Positions 1-6,541 of a DNA stretch of 8,193 nucleotides are shown piece after piece. How positions within the stretch are numbered: position 1 is the first letter of the stretch; each line of letters starts with the position of its first letter. Position numbers and translations under genes: made by a program. The stretch covers positions 1 to 8,193 of the forward strand of contig JALUQR010000185.1 in NCBI GenBank assembly GCA_027017505.1, given 5' to 3'. The notes under the pieces are model-generated. The model was not told where the DNA came from. It saw nothing but the letters and a program-made list of their open reading frames with translations, and did not search any database. The stretch comes from a bacterium (lineage in GTDB: Bacteria; Desulfobacterota; GWC2-55-46; DRQE01).

Positions 1-63
1 GTCTTAATACTGAATGTTCCAGGGCTATGCTGCAACAAGCCCTGGAACATTCAGTATTAAGAC
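1..63. repeat. Perfect 25-bp inverted repeat at the window edge, 13-nt loop
   Basis: Bases 1-25 are the exact reverse complement of bases 39-63, and bases 26-38 form the loop. The right arm and loop encode the last residues of the CheA-type kinase. Its TAG stop (25-27) straddles the junction between loop and left arm. No run of T follows on the side that can be read, and the stem is far longer than a normal intrinsic terminator with no mismatch, so I do not call it a terminator. The pairing runs right to base 1 and may continue outside. The likeliest explanations are a fold-back join at a contig end or a genuine small inverted duplication; the window cannot separate them. Confidence 0.95.
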
Positions 64-2433
64 CACCTCATCGCCCAGGAGCGAGGCACTTGAGAAATAC
101 CTCGTCTCAGAGAACATATCCAGGGGTTTTACCGTAAGGGGGTGTCTGCCTGCAATAGAGTCTACCAGAAGTCCCACCCTTTTACCACCACCCTTTATTA
201 TCACCAGGCAGTGCTCATCCATTTTTTCTTCAAGCCCGAACTCACGCGAGAGGTTTATGACCGTAAGGGGTTCTTTCTGGCCTGCCAGAAGCAGTTTTGT
301 CTTTGCCCTTTTAAGAAGTCCTGTTTTTTGAAGGACCATTCTGGAAAGGTTTACAACCTTATCCACCGCTGCAACAGGTATTGCTATCTTTGCACCACCT
401 TCTTCGAGTATCATTGCCTTTATTATTGCCAGTGTGAGGGGTAGTTCGAGTTTGAAGGTTGTGCCCCTGCCCTCGCGTGTATCCACGGTGATACTTCCGT
501 GGAGGCTGGATACCGTATCTCTTACCACATCAAGTCCCACGCCTCTACCAGAGAGGGTGTCTGCATCGTCCTTTGTGGAAAACCCTGGCAGGAAGATGAA
601 CTCAAGGGTCTTTCGGGCTGAAAGCTCACGGAGCTCTTCCTCTGTGGCAAGCCCCATATCGAGGGCCTTCTGGCGCACCCTTTCAACAGATATGCCCCTG
701 CCATCGTCTGTTACCTCTATGGATATGTGTCCGCCCTCCTGGTAGGCACGCAGTCTTACAAGCCCCTTTTCTGGTTTGCCACATGCCCTTCGCTCTTCAG
801 GGCTCTCTATGCCGTGGCTTGCAGCGTTTCTCACAAGGTGTAAGAGCGGTTCGTACAGGCGGTCTGCTATGAGTTTGTCCAGCTTTACCTCCTCGCCGTG
901 GACCTCCAGCGTCAGGGGTTTTCCAAGCTCCTGGGAGAGGTCTCTTATTACCTTGCGGAACCTGCCGAAAATCTCTCCAACAGGTATCATCCTGAGCTGT
1001 AATGTCTGTAGCTGGAGTTCTTCAAGCTCCTGGGGTTCAAGCCCGCGGAGTCTGCTCACCGTGGAGATAAGGCTTTCCAAGTCCTCGGTGCGTATCCTCA
1101 TCGTGGGAGAACGCCCGATACTGCCACCCCTTGAGACCTCCACCTTTCTTATGTTAACAGGGGCACGGGAGAACCACTCCCTTGTGGTCTCCCTGTCAGT
1201 GGTACGAAGTGCCTCGCCCTCAAGCAGACCCTTAAGGGCTGACTCAACTCTTTCGGCCCTTTTTCTGAGCTCTTCACACACCTCGGGCTCATAAATCCTT
1301 TTAAGGAGTGCCTCCATGGGGATTATTATGGAGAGTATCTCTTCATTATCCTCAAGCGCCCAGGAGACAAGCTCCTTCAGCCGTTTAAGGGGTCTTTCGA
1401 CAGCCTTTCTACGAGGGCTGTCTTTTTTAAGCGCATCTCTGAGAAGCTCAAGGTTCCTGCTGGCAGTTATGCGCACTATCTCTTCCCTTGATGCACCTGG
1501 TGGTTCCTCTTCCACAGGTGGTTCTTCCTCTGGTTTTTCCTCTTCAGCGGTTGGAGGTATTTTTACAACAGGTTCTGGTTCTTCAACCGCTTCTTCTTTG
1601 TCCACCGCTTCTATGCCCAGGCGCTCCAGCTCCTCTTTTACAGCCTGTCTGAGCTCCCTGAAGCCCTTTGCAAGCTGAACAGGTATTTCACCACCAGGGG
1701 TTGACTGGACTACAGAGATAAGCTCCTCTGCAAGCACAGTTATGCGTGGTGTGTCATCACCAAAGACCCAGAGAAGTGTCTCCGTGAGTCTGTCAAGCGT
1801 CTTAAGCAGGGTTTCCTTTGAGGCCCGCTCCTTAAGCAGGGCCTCTATTTTTTCCAGCATGGAGTAGACAGAAAACCTTATAACCTCGGTCTCATCCATC
1901 TCTTCGGGATCCGGGGCAGGCTCTTCTATCTTGGCTGTGGCTTGCTCTTTTCGTGCGGGCTCTGGGGTGGGTTCCTTCGGGGGTTTTTCCTCTGCAGGGG
2001 TTTCAGCCCTCTGGGAAGTTCTTTCAGCACCACCCCTCTGTACGAGTATACGCACAACCCTTTTCAGCGGGTCATCTGTGGATACATCCAGGGCTATGCC
2101 CTTTACGGTGTCAGGTGCGAACACCAGGTCTTCAAGGAAGTCCCTTGCCCTTACGAGGATGTTAAGGGTCTCCTTTTTGTCCAGTGGGTATCTGCCATCC
2201 CTTATGCCTGCAAGGAGGCTTTCGTAAAGATGGGCAAACTCGCTGACCTCTGCCAGACCCACATAGGATGCAGAGCCCTTAAGAGAGTGTATGGTGCGAA
2301 ACAGGGCGTTAAACCTTGTTTTATCGTGTGGATTGCGCGACAGCAGGGAAAGTATCTCCTCTGCCCTCTGAAGAAGCTCCTTTGCCTCTTCCCGGAAGTC
2401 CTCCTGGGAGTATCCGAACCCTGAAAAGTCCAT
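25..2433 (-). CDS. cheA: CheA-type chemotaxis histidine kinase with extra Hpt-like segments
   Basis: This is a cytoplasmic hybrid-free histidine kinase of the CheA family, expected to autophosphorylate on its Hpt histidine and pass phosphate to a receiver partner. Domains in order: Hpt at about 8-105 with the IHSLKGSA motif (H49); Pro/Glu-rich linker 140-180; helical segment 183-275; second acidic linker 280-315; helical segment 318-408; dimerisation helices about 448-505; ATPase with N box HLVRNAASHGIE (N536), G1 box DDGRGI (576-581), F box around LPGFST (615-620) and G2 box GRGVGLDVV (629-637); CheW-like domain about 668-802. At 802 residues it is longer than E. coli CheA (about 650) because of the two middle segments. 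It starts with ATG; an AAGGAG sits 12 nt upstream inside the end of the preceding gene, 8 nt away, so translation is probably coupled. The C-terminus ends in the palindrome at the window edge, so the last few residues and the stop are uncertain. No chemoreceptor or CheW gene is visible, so the pathway controlled (motility, pili or other output) is unknown. Confidence 0.93.
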   Translation of the reverse strand: MDFSGFGYSQEDFREEAKELLQRAEEILSLLSRNPHDKTRFNALFRTIHSLKGSASYVGLAEVSEFAHLYESLLAGIRDGRYPLDKKETLNILVRARDFLEDLVFAPDTVKGIALDVSTDDPLKRVVRILVQRGGAERTSQRAETPAEEKPPKEPTPEPARKEQATAKIEEPAPDPEEMDETEVIRFSVYSMLEKIEALLKERASKETLLKTLDRLTETLLWVFGDDTPRITVLAEELISVVQSTPGGEIPVQLAKGFRELRQAVKEELERLGIEAVDKEEAVEEPEPVVKIPPTAEEEKPEEEPPVEEEPPGASREEIVRITASRNLELLRDALKKDSPRRKAVERPLKRLKELVSWALEDNEEILSIIIPMEALLKRIYEPEVCEELRKRAERVESALKGLLEGEALRTTDRETTREWFSRAPVNIRKVEVSRGGSIGRSPTMRIRTEDLESLISTVSRLRGLEPQELEELQLQTLQLRMIPVGEIFGRFRKVIRDLSQELGKPLTLEVHGEEVKLDKLIADRLYEPLLHLVRNAASHGIESPEERRACGKPEKGLVRLRAYQEGGHISIEVTDDGRGISVERVRQKALDMGLATEEELRELSARKTLEFIFLPGFSTKDDADTLSGRGVGLDVVRDTVSSLHGSITVDTREGRGTTFKLELPLTLAIIKAMILEEGGAKIAIPVAAVDKVVNLSRMVLQKTGLLKRAKTKLLLAGQKEPLTVINLSREFGLEEKMDEHCLVIIKGGGKRVGLLVDSIAGRHPLTVKPLDMFSETRYFSSASLLGDEVVLILNVPGLVAA

Positions 2434-2441
2434 CTTTTGTT

Positions 2442-4094
2442 TCAGCTCCTTCCCATCTCAAGCACGATGTTTTTCACCATCTCATCGAGGGGCACTATGC
2501 GGGCAACCCCTGTGATGGCAACATTCTCGGGCTTGATGGGATTGAGCGAGGAGTAAAAGTCCTGCACGAAGACCTGCTCACCCTGTTTTACCATCTCCAG
2601 AAAGCCCAGCTTTCCGTCTGTACCATCTCCTGCAAGCACCACGCCTATTCTTTTATCAAACCCCCTGCACCTGAGAGCTGAAAAGAGCATTTCATCGAGG
2701 GGGCGGAAGGTCCTGTCTATCTCCCCGTTTTTTCTTTTCGAGAAGACCTTGAAAGCGGTATGGAACTTATTCCCTATCCTTGTAAGTCCGAACCTTATCG
2801 CCCTGTCTGCAGGTACAAGATACACACAGCCCCTTTTGATGAGCGCAGGTTTTACAGCACACTCCACCTTTATTCGGCTGTGTTTGTCGAGAAACTCTGC
2901 AAAGCTCTTTGTGTGGTCTTCTGAATAGAGGTCATCCACCATGACGAACACACCTGCGTCCAGGTCAGCAGGAAGCCTTGGTATGAGCTGTATCAGGGAG
3001 GTAAGCCCTCCGACCATGGATGCCCCCACGCACACAAGTTTTCTTGTGCCCTCCTGCGGGACGGGCTTGTTCTCTATGTTGTAGGTTCTTATTCTTCTTG
3101 TTTTTATGAGGTCCACCTGGCTTGCCATGAGAACGGTCTTTGCTATGAGCTCACGCTGTTGTTCTATGCTTTCTGGCAGAAGCCTTGATGGCTTTGTTAT
3201 ATAGCCTGTTGCCCCGCCCATGAGGGCTTCAAGGGTTTCAGGTGCCATCTTCTTTGCCACCGCACTTATGACCACAACAGGACACCTGTAGGTATCCTCT
3301 ATGGTTATATTGTAGCGGGATTTAAGGAGAATATCGTATCCACCGCTCATCATCCAGTAGAGGGTCTTTATACCATCGAGCCGTGGCATCTGCAGATCCA
3401 GCGTCATAACATCTGGCTTAAGGCGCGAGAGCTTTTCCAGCGCATCCACGCCATCCTCTGCTGTGCCCACCACCTCAAAGTATGGCTCCTGTGAGAGAAG
3501 ATGGGCTATCACATCGCGCCACATCTTCTGGTCATCCACCACGAGCACCTTCACCCTGCGCAGTTTGATAAGCCCCCGTGATTGCAGGCTGTTGAACACC
3601 TCAAAGCTCTTGTACACACCGAGCCCGCAGTTGTTGAACACCTTCTCAAGATTCCTTCTGCCATCCACAAGTCCCAGAAAAATGCGCTCCTCTTCTGTAA
3701 GGGCTGATGTGGAAACACCTTCGGGTATGTATGGTATGAGGCCTGCCCTGTCCTGAAGCCCTCTTTTTTCACTCTTCAGGTGGTCAAGCCTTCGCATGGC
3801 CTCCATGATGAGCTCCTGATAGGAGCTGTTGAGCCTGCCGTTAATCCTTATGTCCTTTGTGTTTATGAACCTGAACCTGCCCTCCTCCATGGCCAGTATG
3901 TGGAAGACCGCATCCTCGTCTTTAAGATAGGCCCCTGCCCTTGCCCACACTATTCTGCCTTCCTGAAAGTGTATCTCACCTGTGTCTCTACCGCTTTTAA
4001 CGGTGAGTATCCCCGTGGTCTTTGCAAGCCCCCACATCTGAACCATATCAACAAGGCTATCCTCGTTGGGACCAAAAAAGCCCTCCACACTCAT
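2442..4094 (-). CDS. DUF4388 - receiver - CheB-type methylesterase-like response regulator
   Basis: This is a three-part fusion of 550 residues from the chosen ATG. Residues about 8-105 look like a DUF4388 (PatA N-terminal type) domain (for example TTGILTVKSGRDTGEIHFQEG), followed by a helical, winged-helix-like stretch to about 178. Residues about 181-325 are a receiver with acidic pair D187-D188, phosphoacceptor D233 (LDLQMPRLDG), S277 and K301. Residues about 352-548 match the CheB methylesterase domain: the nucleophile region GASMVGG (S359) and the aspartate region GDGTDGKLG (D493) are present, but the position of the catalytic histidine (QHMP in CheB) reads VDDL. Esterase activity is therefore doubtful, and the domain may act as a binding or scaffold module. 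The ATG at 4094 is preferred because AGGGGTG lies 9 nt upstream; a GTG at 4106 is the alternative (554 residues). First gene of an operon with the cheA-type gene. I do not use the symbol cheB because of the altered active site. Confidence 0.87.
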   Translation of the reverse strand: MSVEGFFGPNEDSLVDMVQMWGLAKTTGILTVKSGRDTGEIHFQEGRIVWARAGAYLKDEDAVFHILAMEEGRFRFINTKDIRINGRLNSSYQELIMEAMRRLDHLKSEKRGLQDRAGLIPYIPEGVSTSALTEEERIFLGLVDGRRNLEKVFNNCGLGVYKSFEVFNSLQSRGLIKLRRVKVLVVDDQKMWRDVIAHLLSQEPYFEVVGTAEDGVDALEKLSRLKPDVMTLDLQMPRLDGIKTLYWMMSGGYDILLKSRYNITIEDTYRCPVVVISAVAKKMAPETLEALMGGATGYITKPSRLLPESIEQQRELIAKTVLMASQVDLIKTRRIRTYNIENKPVPQEGTRKLVCVGASMVGGLTSLIQLIPRLPADLDAGVFVMVDDLYSEDHTKSFAEFLDKHSRIKVECAVKPALIKRGCVYLVPADRAIRFGLTRIGNKFHTAFKVFSKRKNGEIDRTFRPLDEMLFSALRCRGFDKRIGVVLAGDGTDGKLGFLEMVKQGEQVFVQDFYSSLNPIKPENVAITGVARIVPLDEMVKNIVLEMGRS

Positions 4095-4132
4095 GAGCGA
4101 TAACACCCCTGAAAAATCAGCTTAGATTAAAT

Positions 4133-4161
4133 ATTCTAAATAAATTCACCCCTCTTTACAA
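4133..4161 (-). promoter_or_regulatory. Sigma-70-type promoter of the DUF4388/cheB-like - cheA operon
   Basis: On the minus strand TTGTAA (4156-4161, 4 of 6 to consensus) is separated by exactly 17 bp from TAGAAT (4133-4138, 5 of 6), in an AT-rich stretch. Transcription would begin near 4126, giving a leader of roughly 30 nt before the ATG at 4094. This also favours the ATG over a start further upstream. Confidence 0.6.
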
Positions 4162-4214
4162 GGAAAATCACTAAAGCATCTGTGAATGTGGGGTCTGCCT
4201 GCGGGCACATATTC

Positions 4215-4243
4215 TTGACCTCCACAGGGTGGTGTGATAAAGG
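4215..4243 (+). promoter_or_regulatory. Possible promoter of tRNA-Leu
   Basis: TTGACC (4215-4220, 5 of 6) lies 17 bp before TAAAGG (4238-4243, 3 of 6); GATAAA at 4236-4241 is a better hexamer but at 15-bp spacing. Either places the transcript start shortly before the tRNA at 4264. The -35 is convincing, the -10 is weak. Confidence 0.4.
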
Positions 4244-4263
4244 AATTAAAGGGGTGTTTTAAG

Positions 4264-4350
4264 GCCGGAGTGGCGGAACTGGAAGACGCGCGGGACTCAA
4301 AATCCCGTGGCCTTCGGGCCGTGTGGGTTCGATCCCCACCTCCGGCACCA
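4264..4350 (+). tRNA. tRNA-Leu, anticodon CAA
   Basis: The 87-nt sequence folds into a complete type II cloverleaf. The acceptor stem is GCCGGAG (4264-4270) with CTCCGGC (4340-4346), followed by discriminator A and an encoded CCA (4348-4350). The anticodon stem is CGGGA (4291-4295) with TCCCG (4303-4307), loop CTCAAAA, anticodon CAA at 4298-4300, which reads UUG. The long variable arm GGCCTTCGGGCC is typical of leucine tRNAs, and the T arm GTGGG-TTCGATC-CCCAC is perfect. Nothing suggests that it is an integration site: no duplicated 3' end or integrase is seen. Confidence 0.97.
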
Positions 4351-4390
4351 GCAAACACGCAGGATATGGCATCCATGGGGTTTAAAATCC

Positions 4391-4419
4391 TTGAAAGGCA
4401 CATCCCTTACAGATATAAT
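4391..4419 (+). promoter_or_regulatory. Near-consensus sigma-70 promoter for the small exported protein
   Basis: TTGAAA (4391-4396, 5 of 6) and TATAAT (4414-4419, 6 of 6) are separated by exactly 17 bp. Transcription would start near 4426, about 33 nt before the GTG start at 4459. This is the best-matching promoter in the window and makes the small gene independent of the upstream tRNA. Confidence 0.75.
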
Positions 4420-4458
4420 AAATATGGAAGACACAAATCCCCCTGAAAGGAGAAAGAG

Positions 4459-4833
4459 GTGATTAAAAAGACAGTTACCATCCTTCTGCTGGTGTTTTTT
4501 CTTTTCAGCCTGCCTGCAGGGGCACAGGATGTGATGGAAAAGACCCTTCATGATTCCATCTATGGTGGCATTATAGGTGCGCTGATTGGAACAGCGGTTA
4601 TGGCACTTTCAGACGAGCCCGAGGATAACCTTGATTACATACCCACAGGTGCTGCGGTGGGTGTGCTGTTTGGTGCTGCATACGGGCTTGGCTCTGCAAC
4701 AACGGAATACTACGGAGAGGACACCACCACAGACAAGAAAGATGTGGCCATCAAAAACATAAAGATACGCGAGCCAAGAACCCGCACAGAAGAGTTCCTC
4801 ACAGTGGTGGATGTGGTGGGCTACAGATGGTAG
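4459..4833 (+). CDS. Small exported protein with a glycine-zipper-like segment
   Basis: A 124-residue protein of unknown function. Residues 1-22 form a signal peptide: MIKK, a strongly hydrophobic core, then LPAGA with likely cleavage after A22. There is no lipobox cysteine, so the product should be periplasmic or in the outer envelope. Residues 36-50 (GGIIGALIGTAVMAL) and 64-79 (GAAVGVLFGAAYGLGS) are small-residue-rich hydrophobic helices with GxxxG spacing, separated by an acidic loop; this resembles glycine-zipper envelope proteins that insert or oligomerise in membranes. The C-terminal third is charged. The GTG start is supported by AAAGGAG (4446-4452) 6 nt upstream, a strong promoter at 4391-4419, and a clear terminator downstream. 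Convergent with hflX, 12 nt between stop codons. No specific family is recognised. Confidence 0.85.
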   Translation: MIKKTVTILLLVFFLFSLPAGAQDVMEKTLHDSIYGGIIGALIGTAVMALSDEPEDNLDYIPTGAAVGVLFGAAYGLGSATTEYYGEDTTTDKKDVAIKNIKIREPRTRTEEFLTVVDVVGYRW

Positions 4834-4847
4834 CCCCTGGTGTTTTT
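4818..4847 (+). terminator. Weak hairpin overlapping the stop codon of the small exported protein gene
   Basis: GGGCTAC (4818-4824) pairs perfectly with GTAGCCC (4830-4836) around a 5-nt loop. A run of five T (4843-4847) follows, but six bases separate it from the stem, so it would be an inefficient intrinsic terminator. It may assist the stronger one at 4895-4926, or be incidental. Confidence 0.3.
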
Positions 4848-6489
4848 ATCGCATGGCCAGAATGTGGCGGGCCTCCTTCCAGAGTTTTTCCTCTATACCC
4901 TCAAGAAGCCTCTTGAGGGTATTTTTGTCTTTCGCTGATATTGGTATGGCACCGTATCTCTTTGAGAGATTTTCCACCATGGGGGCTGGCAGAAGGTCTA
5001 TCTTGTTGAACACAAGAAGCCTGGGTATGGAAAGAAGCCCCATCTCTTCAAGTATCCCCTCGACCGTCTCTATGTGTTTTTTGAACCTTGGATTGCTTAT
5101 ATCCACAAGGTGTATAAGAAGGTCTGCATCTTCCATCTCCTCAAGGGTTGCACGAAACGCCTTTTTGAGTTCTGCGGGCAGGTCCTGAATAAAGCCCACC
5201 GTGTCTGTTATAAGGCATTCCCTTTCTTCTGGGAAGCGAAGCCTTCTTGTTGCGGTATCCAGTGTTGCAAAGAGTTTGTCCTCCACAAGTGTTGAACTTT
5301 CGGTAAGGGCATTCAGAAGGGTGCTCTTTCCAGCGTTGGTGTAGCCCACTATGGATACTATTGGAATGCCTGCCCTTGCCCTTCTTTTTCTGCGCTGGAG
5401 TCTGCCCTGTTTGAGCCCTTCAAGCTCTTTTTCAAGGTGGGCAATCCTTTTAAGCACCCTTCGGCGGTCTATCTCGAGCTTGGTCTCTCCAGGGCCTCTT
5501 CCGCCTATACCACCAGCAAGCCTGGAAAGGGCTGTGCCCCTGCCTGTAAGCTTTGGCAGAAGGTAGCGAAGCTGGGCAAGCTCTACCTGCACCTTACCAT
5601 CTCGTGAAAGTGCCCTTCTGGCAAATATATCGAGGATGAGCTGGGTGCGGTCTATAACCTTAAGTTCTGTGATTTTACCAAGCTCCCTTACCTGCGTGGG
5701 AGAGAGCTCCCTGTCGAAAATCAGCATTGTTGCACCCTTCTGAAGTCCCTTTATTATGATTTCCTTTATCTTTCCCTCTCCCACAAGGTACTTGGGGTTT
5801 ATCCTCTTTGGCCTCTGCCAGACCGTATCCACCACCCTCACGCCACTGGTTTCTGCAAGGGCACGCAGTTCAAGAAGGAAGTCCATCTGGTCTTCCCTTG
5901 AGCCCGTGCCCACACTTACAAGTATTGCCCTTTCTGTGCCCTCTTCCACATCGTGCAGGATGAGCCTGCCCATCTCCTCTTCAAGGGCAGAGACAAAATC
6001 AGAGAAGTTCTCCTCCTTAAGACTGTGAAACCACCTGGCAGGCTCTATGTGGTAGAGTTTTCCCTCAGGGTTAAGTGGCAGAAGATGGGCGGTGTAGATG
6101 TGTGCGGGCAGACCCCTTTCATCCACACCTATGGCACACATCACATCGAGCCTAAGAAGTGCAAGGTCTGTAAGGTCATCCTGCGAGAGGGGCTCATCCT
6201 TGAGATGGGTATGTATACAGCGCACACCCCTTAGGGGCCTTCTTCCCAGTGGATAGTCCTCAAGCGCAGGAATCACAATCTCCCGCTCATCACCCACTAT
6301 GACATACTCAACAGAGCCCTCCCTGTTAACGATAATACCTATCTGTCTTGTTATCTCACGGGAAAGCCCTGTAAGGTATCTGCCAAGCTCCTGGGTTATA
6401 AGAAGGCCTGAGGGTATACGCCTTCTGTATATACGCTCAAGAGCACGAAGCTGGCTTGACTTAAGACCTGTGGTGTTTCCGTGTATCAA
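4846..6489 (-). CDS. hflX: Ribosome-associated GTPase HflX, long form
   Basis: HflX is a GTPase that binds the 50S subunit and can split stalled or stress-inactivated 70S ribosomes. Residues about 187-375 are the HflX-specific N-terminal domain, including WQRPKRINPKYLVGEGK and the glycine-rich linker AGGIGGRGPGETKLE (325-339). The G domain follows: G1 GYTNAGKST (382-390), G3 DTVGF (429-433), G4 NKID (495-498), G5 SAK (518-520). At 547 residues it is about 120 longer than E. coli HflX (426) because of an N-terminal extension (about 1-185), known in some other bacterial lineages as I recall. The extension contains CIHTHLKDEPLSQDD (91-105), similar to a JAMM metal-binding motif. The start is TTG at 6489: an in-frame TAA lies upstream with no ATG or GTG between, and the sequence IHGNTTGLKSSQLRALERI looks like the conserved beginning of long HflX proteins. 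GGAGGAG lies 13 nt and AGAGGG 4 nt upstream. Confidence 0.95.
   Translation of the reverse strand: MIHGNTTGLKSSQLRALERIYRRRIPSGLLITQELGRYLTGLSREITRQIGIIVNREGSVEYVIVGDEREIVIPALEDYPLGRRPLRGVRCIHTHLKDEPLSQDDLTDLALLRLDVMCAIGVDERGLPAHIYTAHLLPLNPEGKLYHIEPARWFHSLKEENFSDFVSALEEEMGRLILHDVEEGTERAILVSVGTGSREDQMDFLLELRALAETSGVRVVDTVWQRPKRINPKYLVGEGKIKEIIIKGLQKGATMLIFDRELSPTQVRELGKITELKVIDRTQLILDIFARRALSRDGKVQVELAQLRYLLPKLTGRGTALSRLAGGIGGRGPGETKLEIDRRRVLKRIAHLEKELEGLKQGRLQRRKRRARAGIPIVSIVGYTNAGKSTLLNALTESSTLVEDKLFATLDTATRRLRFPEERECLITDTVGFIQDLPAELKKAFRATLEEMEDADLLIHLVDISNPRFKKHIETVEGILEEMGLLSIPRLLVFNKIDLLPAPMVENLSKRYGAIPISAKDKNTLKRLLEGIEEKLWKEARHILAMR
4895..4926 (+). terminator. Strong intrinsic terminator inside the 3' end of hflX
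   Basis: ATACCCTCAAGA (4895-4906) pairs without mismatch with TCTTGAGGGTAT (4911-4922) around the 4-nt loop AGCC, and five T follow directly (4922-4926). This is a textbook rho-independent terminator for plus-strand transcription, 62 nt past the stop of the small exported protein gene. It lies entirely within the convergent hflX coding region (residues about 522-532, NTLKRLLEGIE). On the minus strand no T run follows the stem, so it should not stop hflX transcription. Confidence 0.8.
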
Positions 6490-6532
6490 AAAACCCTCTG
6501 AGCTCCTCCCGAAAAGATATTCTTACAGTTAG

Positions 6533-6541
6533 ATTATATCA
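6533..6541 (-). promoter_or_regulatory. Extended -10 promoter of hflX
   Basis: On the minus strand TATAAT (6533-6538) is a perfect -10 and is directly preceded by TGA (6539-6541), giving the extended -10 form TGnTATAAT. No good -35 is seen at 17 bp (TTTTTA at 18 bp). The TGA is also the stop codon of the upstream 74-residue gene. Transcription would start near 6526, about 37 nt before the TTG start. hflX can thus be expressed apart from the two small upstream genes. Confidence 0.6.

Noticed and set aside
1..63. Intrinsic terminator of the cheA operon
   Set aside because: The minus-strand arm contains coding sequence, the stem is unusually long and perfect, and no U-tract is visible before the window ends.
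776..1678. Long plus-strand open frames (172 and 120 residues) opposite the kinase gene
   Set aside because: They are serine- and leucine-rich shadows of the minus-strand coding sequence without domains or ribosome binding sites.
1801..1841. Direct repeat CTTAAGCAGGG at 1801-1811 and 1831-1841
   Set aside because: It encodes two nearby LLK triplets within a helix of the kinase; codon reuse explains it and no further copies were seen.
4146..4403. 85-residue minus-strand open frame containing GGGDRTHTARRPRDFESRASSSSATPA
   Set aside because: This is the antisense translation of tRNA-Leu, a well-known spurious protein found in many genomes; it overlaps the tRNA completely.
4234..4446. 70-residue plus-strand open frame across tRNA-Leu
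   Set aside because: It is a read-through of the tRNA gene itself with no ribosome binding site of its own.
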